Assembly (NCBI GenBank): GCA_963930645.1
Contig: OZ005649.1
Location: 42,691,775-42,755,774, forward strand
Origin: Salticus scenicus
Taxonomy: Eukaryota > Arthropoda > Arachnida > Araneae > Salticidae
Length of the DNA stretch: 64,000 bases
Direction of reading: 5' to 3'
The notes under the pieces are model-generated. The model saw only the letters and a list, made by a program, of their open reading frames with translations. It was not told where the DNA came from and made no database searches. Every line of letters begins with the position of its first letter. Position 1 is the first letter of the stretch. Below are positions 56,106-64,000 of the stretch, piece after piece. The translations under genes and the position numbers were made by a program.

Positions 56106-57628
56106 CTTTCAATAATCAAAAGTTACACTGTCTCTATCTAAGTGCTAGAAGCTATAATAAATTTTGGTAAAATAAATTTTTAATTAAAATTTTCAATATT
56201 TTAATTGAAAACAAAGCATAGATTTGATAGCTATCGTCATTGGCGATTTTTGTATTTGGCGATCGAAAACGTAATACGAAAATCTGTATATTATCGTAGT
56301 AAATACGAGATGTATGTGTTTACTTCAATTACCCTACTACCGTAGGTAGTGGAAGTATTGTATAGGTTTTGGCAATTGGTCAGTGTGTGTGTATATGTGC
56401 ACGTGTGTGTGTAATCTTCTGGCTGTCATATCTCCAAAACTAATAAAAATAGAACTACTAAACTTCACAAGTGATTCAGGTCTGGTGTACAGATAAATTT
56501 TCCAAATTTTCGTGAAAATTGAAAAACCGGAATTGGGTCATCGAAAACCAGAAATGGGACCCTAAGCCCATATTCAAAAACACCTCTAATGATTTTCTTC
56601 AAAGTTGCTATATAAATAATATATTAGATGCCCTTTCGATTGAAAAGTTGCTTAGTTCAGGAAAATTGATAGGCGTCCTCTATAAACAGCTCAATATCAG
56701 ACTTCGCAAGTGCGTTCCTTTAAAAAAGCCTGTACGGATTTTTTTTAAACTCGCCATGTTAACTTCCTATTAAATATCCTTTTGTATGTAATTATTGTTT
56801 TTAGGTCAATAATTGAGTATGTTAAGTTTTGGTAAAAGTTGGTATCTCAAAAACCGCTCTAACGTATTCTTGAAAATTTTTTCTTTAATCCAATTTAGAT
56901 AACCTTTCTCAAGTATTACGTGCTTATTACAGGAATATTAACGGTCATCCTGATTAGGTAGTTCAGTTTTAGATCTCGGAAATTCGTGTTTAAAAAAATA
57001 ACTATCTATTTTTTTCCCCTTATTTTTTAACTCGCTATGCAAACTCTGTTGTATGTGACTTTATACGTGTATCAAGTTTCTCTTACTCGAAAATCTCAAA
57101 AAATGCAAGTAATATCTCCAAAAAATTGTATATATTACGTGTAATAGTGGGTAATGGAAGTCGTGTGGTTGTTTCACACCAGATTCTGTAATAGTATATA
57201 TTGTACGAATATTGTTTCATATTATTGATTTCTCCTTTAATATACATTATTAAAATAATAATCAATTATGGAAAAATTTAAATATATTTGCGAAATGAAA
57301 AATAAATAATAATTAAAGCTATTATGACGTCAATTTTATCAAAAACATTTTCATGTCATAGGTTTATTTTTCAATATTTTTTATTCATGAGTAAAGAAAT
57401 GTTTCTTTTTATGAAATAAATAAATAAATAAATAAATAGCATTAAGTAAAAATTGCCAACATTTAACAACTAATTAAAAAAAATAATTGTAAAATTATAT
57501 TTTGACTTTCCAGTTAATAATATTGCCTGACTATAACATATAAACTGATATATTTCTTGATTTTTTACATATCAATCCATCTTTAACTAAAATTTGTTCA
57601 TCAGTGCGAAGCCGGATGGGTCAGCTAG
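54333..57628 (+). mobile_element. Helitron copy 3 of the array, uninterrupted
   Basis: Starts TCATTATATAAAGCGC directly after copy 2 and ends GGATGGGTCAGCTAG before a T (57629). At 3,296 bp it is the cleanest copy and serves as the empty-site reference for the insertions in copies 1 and 2. Contains the same hairpin (about 54787-54825) and inverted repeats as copy 1. Confidence 0.92.
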
Positions 57629-57917
57629 TCATTTATACACGTCAATTAAGCTCCAAAATTAATAATATACTAAAATATTCTTTAATAAAAAACGGTGGCA
57701 GATGATTTTCTAATATAATGTAGTTATTAGTTTGAAAGCTCATATACTGAATAAACTTCCACTATTTCCAGTAATTAATCTTTTTCGAAAAGTTTTTCAA
57801 ATTTTGCACATTAATTTCAAGAGCTGGATCGATTTATTTTATTTAATGATGAAGCAAAATAAAACAAACTATTACAATTTTTCGGAAGCCAAATGGTAGT
57901 AAGTTGGAAACTATACG
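57629..57917. other. AT-rich spacer after the Helitron array
   Basis: Begins TCATTTATACACG, faintly like the Helitron 5' end TCATTATATAAAG but diverging after a few bases. Nothing else seen. Confidence 0.5.
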
Positions 57918-57983
57918 TGTGACGTTTTAAAGGAACGCCAAAAGGCGTGTCTCACGGAAAATATGGCGAGCGCAAAGGGTTAA
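57918..57983. mobile_element. piggyBac-like MITE P2-type right end
   Basis: ATGGCGAGCGCAAAGGGTTAA ends at TTAA (57980-57983) and abuts a type C element. Left part missing. Confidence 0.45.
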
Positions 57984-58165
57984 ATTTATTTCGGAGTATT
58001 TTTAACTCCGCCTTTATTCGTACAACTTTTTTTTTTTTAAAGTAATTTTGCCTTATTTTATGAAAGTTATACATTGGAGAAAATTTTTCTATAAATAAAG
58101 TGGCGCGAAATAAAGGCGGGGCTAAAAGTATTCCGGAATAAATTAAAACATTGGCAGCTAAGTAA
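57984..58165. mobile_element. MITE type C
   Basis: TTTCGGAGTATTTTTAACTC at the left; GGCGGGGCTAAAAGTATTCC and ACATTGGCAGCTAAG at the right. The extreme left end is replaced by the TTAA element scrap. Confidence 0.75.
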
Positions 58166-59608
58166 ATAGTTAAAAATAAAACAAAAAATATATAATATAA
58201 CAATTTTTGACATTTTTTTTCCCTTACTTTACTTAACAAAAATAACAGAAGTGATCAGAAACAGAACTTCGTTTTTTACCTTTTCTTTGTGTATATATTT
58301 CAAAATTAAACATGGTAATTAGGTATTTCTATACATATTTAACTAGCTCATTGGTTCTAAAATTTTCTTGTGTAAGTGTACTGTTTAGATACTGATTATT
58401 TCAAATTAATTTTATTCTCCTTAGAAGGACTTGGCACCTTTGACTTGGTAATACTGAAAATTTCATAGAAAAGTTTATATTTCCATTTAATATTTATAAA
58501 TTATGCTACATGAATGTTTGTTCGATAAAATATATATTCAGGCAACATTTATTATGTTTTTTTATTGATATTTTTCAGATTTGAAATCTTTAAATTTCGT
58601 TTTCTCAGCTCGAAATTTTTGATGAATTAATGATTTTGAAAATGCTGAAACAAACTTCTATAGATATTTAAAAAGAGACTTTTTTTTTTTTTTTAATGTT
58701 AAATAGAATCCTTTTAACTTAATTAGGGATGGAATTGGAAAATCTTAAGTATACATATATATATATATTCTTAAGATATTTAAAAATATAAAAATTTAGA
58801 AAAAACATGTTTTGTTTGCAAAATTTCACATACACATGCATTTTTTATTTATATTTTTTTTCTCAAAATTAATTATTAAATTTGAAAATTTTTTCTCTGA
58901 ATTTTTAAGTATATTCTAATATATATATACATATATATATAAATATATATAATTAAGTCTTTTCTTAAATATTTGTAGAAATTTTGGCATTTTGGGAATC
59001 ATGGATTTATGAAAAAATGTAAAATGAGAAAATGCAAATTAAAGATTTAAAATCTGTAAAAAAAATATATCAAAACCATAGAATTGTTTTCTGAATGAGT
59101 ATATATTTCCTAGAAAAACTTACATAGTTCAATTTATAAAATGGAAAATGGAAATAAAAGCTTTTACAGGAAACCTTCAGTGGTGCCAAGTCAACTTATA
59201 CACTCATGTGCAATTTAAGCATATCTAGTTTAAGTGTTTCTCTTATTTTACTTGTGTAAATATTGAAATTTATTTAAAATTTATTCTTTTAATGAAATTT
59301 CAAATATGACCATTAAAAATGATAATTAAAAATTTTTTCCGATGTGATAAATAAATTAAATATAAACAGATATGTAAATAGTAGTTCATATAAGTCCAAA
59401 AAATTTTTCGAGTAAATTAAAAGCAATCAAATAAACAATAATTAAAATGCAGAAAAAAAAGAAAAAAAAGGAAAAAAAAAAAAAAAAAAAAAGATGTTTA
59501 TAGTATGCATTTTACTTATGAAAATCATAGATATTCATAATTTTAAGTCAATAAAAAATTTCTTGTTAAAAATCATATGCACATACCTGATAACATTTAT
59601 AATTTAAT
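58166..59608. other. AT-rich unique part of the duplication, copy A
   Basis: No gene seen. Holds T- and A-runs (58680-58694, 59462-59492) and (TA)n tracts. CTTCAGTGGTGCCAAGTCAA at 59165-59184 is well kept in copy B. Confidence 0.5.
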
Positions 59609-59803
59609 CATAGCTGCCAATATTTTAATTTATTCCGGAGTACTTTTAGCCCGCCTTTATTTCGCACAACTTTATTTATAGAAAATTTTCTCTAATGTAT
59701 AATATTCATAAAATAAGACAAAATTAGTTTTAAAAAATAAGTGGTACAAAATAAGGGCGGGGTTAAAAATAGTCCGGAATAAATTTAAATATTGGCAACT
59801 ATG
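59609..59803. mobile_element. MITE type C
   Basis: CATAGCTGCCAATATTTTAA at the left; AATATTGGCAACTATG at the right. Present at the same place in both duplication copies, so it predates the duplication. Confidence 0.85.
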
Positions 59804-59852
59804 TTTATTCCAGAATACTTTTACCCCCGCCCTTTTCTCACAGCAATATATT

Positions 59853-60154
59853 CCAACACTTTCGCTTCGGCATGTTTCTGTCTTTTTGACAGTAAGGTCC
59901 GCCTGTGGGCGTTCTTCTCCCAAATATTATAGCAGAATTTTTTTTCTATTCACATTTATAATACAAATGGATATACATTATAATCATACTCTTTCTAATC
60001 AAAGTATTTGTATCCATAGTGTATTGATTGTATAAATATGAATATTGGGTATATTCTTAAGAAATAAATAGCATACGAAATGCGAATGAAATGCCCACTG
60101 GCGGAGTTACAGATTTTCAGGTGACGTGAATCTACGTCAGCGGTCGTAAAAGTG
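59853..60154. mobile_element. piggyBac-like MITE type F
   Basis: CAACACTTTCGCTTCGGCAT at the left; GCGGTCGTAAAAGTGTTAA at the right (TTAA 60155-60158). It splits a type B-like MITE whose halves are ATTCCAGAATACTTTTACCC and GGGTAACAGTACTCCGG. This is the reference uninterrupted F with GACAGTAAGGTCCGCC. Confidence 0.83.
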
Positions 60155-60352
60155 TTAAAAGCATTTCTTCTTATTTCGTGGTAACTACATATTGGAGAAA
60201 AAGTCTGTAAAAATCATATTGATGTGAAAAATGGGCTGGGGTAACAGTACTCCGGATAAATTATAAATATTGCTGAGTATGTATACATATAAAAGAATAA
60301 ACATTATTATTATTATTATTATTATTATAAATATCATATTTTTTTCTTTCAG

Positions 60353-60418
60353 TCTGAAAATGAACAAATGATTGAAGATTCTATACAAATTACCTATATA
60401 TTATGTTCCATACTTTAG
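60353..60418 (+). CDS. Candidate exon start (SENEQMIEDSI...), unknown
   Basis: TTTTTTTCTTTCAG precedes 60353. The frame reads SENEQMIEDSIQIT and stops at 60416-60418. The paralogous segment in duplication copy B (63221) reads FENEQLIEDATQF. Similarity between the copies ends about 40 bp after the acceptor. Could be a duplicated terminal exon or a non-functional acceptor. Confidence 0.25.
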   Translation, partial: SENEQMIEDSIQITYILCSIL

Positions 60419-60693
60419 GCGTTTAAAGGTAGCGGAAAATTTTATTAAAAAAATTATTTATTATTTTTGTAAAATTTTTCACTAAAATAAACATAAAAAT
60501 TTAGTAGAATTTTTTGTTATTACATTTCTATAAGAGATTTCACTGATTAAACCTTCTATTTAATTACACTCCTCGAAAGTGCCTTAGAGTGTTGAGGTCG
60601 GAAAAGGATTAAATTAAATAAAAATTTCTATTAAAATTTTCAAGTATCCAATGCAGGCTGAAGCCGACAAGTATGCTGATACGGTCACGTATG
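60419..60693. other. AT-rich spacer between duplication copies
   Basis: No feature recognised. Confidence 0.45.
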
Positions 60694-60832
60694 CAGGGAT
60701 GGAACACGGGCGCAGAATTCATACCGGAATCTGTTTAAGAAATTTCTCTATCTATAATATCGTTGATTTACGAAGTAGAAAATTTTCTTACAGTGATAGT
60801 GGTATGAATTCTGCGCCCGTGTTCCACCCTTG
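60694..60832. mobile_element. MITE type G, 6-bp target duplication CGTATG
   Basis: CAGGGATGGAACACGGGCGC at the left; CGCCCGTGTTCCACCCTTG at the right. CGTATG on both sides (60688-60693 and 60833-60838). 139 bp. Confidence 0.92.
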
Positions 60833-60837
60833 CGTAT

Positions 60838-61030
60838 GGTTGTAAATTTTTATAATTTATTCAGGGACAATTTTAACCCCTTCTTTATTCGTACCACTTA
60901 TTTTTTAAAAGTAATTTTGCCTTTTTTATGAAAGTTATACATTGAAGGAAATTTTTCTATAAATAAAGTTGTGCGGAATAAAGGCGGGGCTAAAAGTACT
61001 CCGGAATAAATTAAAACATTGGCAGCTATG
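60838..61030. mobile_element. MITE type C
   Basis: TTATAATTTATTCAGGGACA at the left; GGCGGGGCTAAAAGTACTCC and ACATTGGCAGCTATG at the right. Counterpart of 57984-58165. Confidence 0.78.
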
Positions 61031-61542
61031 TAAATATTTAAGAATGAAACAAGAAATATAAAATTTTTGAATTTTTTTAACATTCTTTTTCTTGACTTCT
61101 CAACAAAATAATACAAATGATCCAGAAACAGAACTTCACTTTTTACCTTTTCTTTGTGTATATAATTCAAAATTAAACATGGTAATTAGGTATTTCTACA
61201 CATATTTAATTAGCTCATTGGTTCTAAAATTTTCTCGTGTAAGTGTACTGTTTAGATTCTGATCATTTCAAATAAATTTTGTTCTCCTTAAAAGGACTTG
61301 GCACCTTTCACTTGGTAATAATGAAAATTTCATAGAAAAGTTTATATTTCCATTTAATATCTATAAATTATGCTACATGAATATTTGTTCGATTAAATAT
61401 ATATTCAGGCAACATTTCTTATGGTTGTTGATAGATATTTTTCGGATTTGAAATCTTTAAATTTCGTTTTCTCAGCCTGCATTTTATCATGACTTAATGA
61501 TCTTGAAAATACTGAAACAAACTTTTATAGTTATTTAAAAAG

Positions 61543-61582
<40 letters not shown>

Positions 61583-62441
61583 GTTAAATAGAATACATTT
61601 AAATTAATTAGGGAGAGAATTTGGAAAATCTTAAGAATATATAAAAATTTTACATACACGTGCATTATTTATTTATTTATTTATTTATTTTTTTTTTTTT
61701 TCTCACAACTAATTATTAAATTTGAAAAATTCTTCTCTGATGTTTTAAGTATGTTCTAATATATATATAATATATATATATATAATTAAGTCTTTTTTTT
61801 TAAATATTTGTAGAAGTTTAGGCATTTTGGTAATCATGGATTTATGAAAAAATGTAAAATGAGAAAATGCAATTTAAAGATTTAAAATCTGTAAAAAAAA
61901 TTTCAAAAACCATAAGAATTGTTGTCTGAATGAATATACATTTTCTAGAAAAACCTTACATAGTTCAATTTCTAAAATGTAATATGTAAATAAAAGCTTT
62001 TACAGGAAACCTTCAGTGGTGCCAAGTCAACTTATGCACTCATATGCAATTTAAGCTGATCTAGTTTAAGTGTTTCTCTTATTTTAATTGTGTAAATATT
62101 GAAATTTTAAATATATTCTTTTAATGAAATTCGAAATATGACCATTAAAAACGATAATTAAAAATTTTTGCGATGTGATAAATAAATTAAATATAAACAG
62201 ATATGTAAATAGTAGTTCATATAAATCCTAAAAATTTTTAAACTAAATTAAAAGCAATCAAATGAACAATAATTAAAATGCAATAAATAATAATAATAAT
62301 AATAATAATTGATGTTTGTTTCGTCTTTGTTTATAGCATACATTTTAGTTATGAAAATCATAAATATTCATAATTTTAAGTGAATTAAAAATTTCTTGTT
62401 AAAAATCATATACACATACCTGATAACATTTATAATTTTTT
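61031..62441. other. AT-rich unique part of the duplication, copy B
   Basis: As in copy A, no gene. (TTAT)n/T-run at 61666-61700 and TA tracts near 61760-61785. Confidence 0.5.
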
Positions 62442-62643
62442 CATAGCTGCCAATCTTTTAATTTATTCCAGAGTACTTTTGGCCCCGCCTTTATTGCGCA
62501 CCACTTTATTTATAGAAATATTTTCTCTAATGTACAACTTTCATAAAATAAGACAAAATTAGTTTTAAAAGATAAGTGCTTAGAAATAAAGGCGGGGTTA
62601 ACCCCCCCCCCCTCCGGAATAAATTTAAATATTGGCAGCTATG
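62442..62643. mobile_element. MITE type C
   Basis: CATAGCTGCCAATCTTTTAA at the left; AAATATTGGCAGCTATG at the right. Counterpart of 59609-59803. Confidence 0.83.
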
Positions 62644-62693
62644 TTTATTCCAGAATACTCTTAGCTCCGCCCTTTTCTCACAGCATTATTTTC

Positions 62694-62999
62694 TAACACT
62701 TTCGTGACGGCATGTTTCCGTCTTTTCGACAGTAAGATCCGCCTGTGGGCGTCCTTCTCCCAAGTTACAATATTTTAGCACATTTTTTTTTTCTATTCAC
62801 ATTTATAATACAAATGGATATATATTATAATCATACTCTTCTAATCAATGTATTTGTATGCATAGTGTATTGATTGTATAAATATGAACATTGGGTATAT
62901 TCTTAAGAAATAAATAACATACAAATTGCGAAGGAAACGCCCTCTGGCGGAGTTAAGATTTTCAGGTGACGTGAATCTACGCCAGGGGTCGTGGAAGTG
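62694..62999. mobile_element. piggyBac-like MITE type F
   Basis: TAACACTTTCGTGACGGCAT at the left; GGGGTCGTGGAAGTGTTAA at the right (TTAA 63000-63003). Counterpart of 59853-60154. Confidence 0.83.
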
Positions 63000-63001
63000 T
63001 T

Positions 63002-63073
63002 AAAAGCATTTTTATTCTTATTTCATGGTAACTACATATGTAGTTACCATGAAATAAGAATAAAAATGCTTTT
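63002..63073. repeat. Perfect 72-bp palindrome
   Basis: Two 36-base arms with no spacer, from AAAAGCATTTTTATTC to the central CTACATATGTAG and back. Copy A has only the first arm followed directly by TTGGAGAAAAAG, so the second arm was added in copy B. Confidence 0.93.
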
Positions 63074-63220
63074 GGAGAAAAAGTATCTAAAAATCATACT
63101 GATGTGGAAAATGGGCTGGAGTAACAGTACTCCGGATAAATTATAAATATTACTAGGTATGTATACATATAAAAGATTAAACATTGTTATTATTATTATT
63201 ATCATATTTTTTTCTTTCAG

Positions 63221-63307
63221 TTTGAAAATGAACAACTGATTGAAGATGCTACACAATTTGATTTTGCAGTCAGTATTTTATATGCTATCGTGAAAACAAC
63301 CAAATAA
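63221..63307 (+). CDS. Candidate exon start (FENEQLIEDAT...), unknown
   Basis: TTTTTTTCTTTCAG precedes 63221. The frame reads FENEQLIEDATQFDFAVSIL then YAIVKTTK and a stop at 63305-63307. Paralogue of 60353. No 5' splice consensus is obvious, so a terminal exon or a false positive. Product unknown. Confidence 0.27.
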   Translation, partial: FENEQLIEDATQFDFAVSILYAIVKTTK

Positions 63308-64000
63308 CCATTCTTTTCGAAACAATTCTCGGCCTACCGGTTGATTTTGTAGTATTTTATGTTGTCGGCCTTATGTTGTAGGAAATAAAACACGACAGAC
63401 ATCTAAAGGTTTGTTTTATGAGCAATTCCTTCAAGGGAGAATCCATTGTTGTTGTAAGCTAAAATTTGAATAAGACAGTTATCTGATTTTTGTGATTTTG
63501 TAAAGTTCCTATCATTTTGCATTCTGCAATCAGGGTTCCTCACAAAGGGTAATTTGGATACATCATTTTTATATCGTACTTTTCAAATACATATCAGCGA
63601 TTAGTTAAGTCTAAAATTATTATATAAAATTATTGATATTGATATTTCCTTTTGTGAGAACCCACCCCTCGATATATTCAAGTGCATTGACAGCTTATTA
63701 GGAATAACGCATATCGTTTTCCCTTTTTAAAAAGTAGGCTTTGATTTTTAAATTATTTAAATTTATCTGCCTATCTATCTATCCATCTATATATAGTATA
63801 TATATGAAATTAAAATCTGAATTCTTGAATTTGATGGTTGTATTTACATTTTAGGTTTCATCATTGAGAAGTCGGGGTCCGGGCTCCACCCCCATGTGAT
63901 TGCTTTTCATTTGCTATTGGCTTATCAAGTTATATATCTATATCTATACATATATATTTATAATATATAATTTGTGAAAATTAAAGATATATATATTACG
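63308..64000. other. AT-rich spacer to the window end
   Basis: TA/CTAT-type simple repeats at 63770-63806 and 63930-63985. No gene or element end recognised. Confidence 0.45.

Larger units (their letters stand above)
57984..60391. repeat. Segmental duplication, copy A
   Basis: Collinear with 60845-63259: type C MITE, AGAAACAGAACTTCGTTTTT, AAAAGGACTTGGCACCTTT-like block, GGAAACCTTCAGTGGTGCCA, second type C MITE, type F MITE, then the TTTCTTTCAG acceptor and its short frame. Roughly 85-90% identity by eye. Between the copies lie about 450 bp including a type G MITE. Confidence 0.85.
60845..63259. repeat. Segmental duplication, copy B
   Basis: Collinear with 57984-60391 at an offset of about 2,870 bp. 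Contains matching MITEs and the acceptor-like end. Differences include longer T-runs (61548-61578), an internal C-run in the second type C MITE (62600-62610) and a 72-bp palindrome at 63002-63073 absent from copy A. Confidence 0.85.

Noticed and set aside
57629..57645. Possible start of a fourth Helitron copy (TCATTTATAC)
   Set aside because: Similarity to TCATTATATAAAG stops after a few bases, so chance or target preference is enough.
1..64000. CRISPR arrays, bacterial operons, rRNA genes
   Set aside because: No regularly spaced direct repeats with unique spacers and no rRNA-like sequence; composition and elements are eukaryotic.

Overview
This is eukaryotic, AT-rich, repeat-dominated DNA, most likely from an arthropod with large introns and intergenic regions. 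An arachnid is my guess, from the mix of tRNA-derived SINEs, Penelope-like elements, Tc1/mariner and hAT relatives, Helitrons and very dense short inverted-repeat transposons; nothing in the window proves the taxon. There is no operon-like gene layout, no long intact host gene, and no tRNA or rRNA gene outside the SINEs. Nearly everything recognisable is mobile DNA or its decay products. A few short segments (16.5, 20.0, 28.6, 29.1, 60.35 and 63.2 kb, all + strand) have a good 3' splice site and an open frame, some also a 5' splice site, and may be exons of an unrecognised gene. No gene model can be built from them alone.

Layout. 0-0.8 kb: about 2.4 units of a ~322-bp satellite ending in (GATA)n. 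1-2.5 kb: the C-terminal end of a Mutator-like transposase (- strand) beside a broken Penelope-like GIY-YIG endonuclease. 2.7-8.4 kb: small inverted-repeat elements (MITEs), including an internally deleted mariner relative inside another MITE and a chain of MITEs separated by single copies of CATGTA. 8.4-14.7 kb: mostly featureless AT-rich DNA with TTAA-flanked MITEs and a tRNA-SINE. 14.7-16.0 kb: three TA-flanked elements in tandem beside a TA microsatellite. 16-27 kb: degenerate tandem repeats, SINEs, a 1.07-kb Helitron and candidate exons. 28-31.5 kb: candidate exons and a three-level nest of MITEs with a CAGTAA-separated pair. 31.5-37.7 kb: sparse repeats and nested MITEs. 37.9-39.1 kb: a 5'-truncated, 5'-inverted Penelope-like element. 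39-46.5 kb: MITEs, a second SINE family, a ~2-kb imperfect inverted repeat, and a hAT-type element with a perfect 8-bp target duplication.

46.5-57.6 kb holds the most striking structure: three copies of a non-autonomous Helitron (~3.3 kb each without later insertions) joined head to tail with no intervening base, the 3' CTAG of one running straight into the 5' TC of the next. Copy 1 carries a 513-bp TIR element with an exon-like frame; copy 2 carries a 637-bp TIR element, a simple-repeat replacement, and a 320-bp palindromic Penelope tail with two opposed hammerhead-ribozyme-like motifs. The uninterrupted sister copies act as empty sites and fix the target duplications. 58-63.3 kb is a ~2.4-kb tandem segmental duplication; one copy has gained a perfect 72-bp palindrome.

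The elements interact mainly by nesting, so relative ages can be read from which element interrupts which. Classification rests on motif reading, terminal repeats and target-site duplications, not on database searches.
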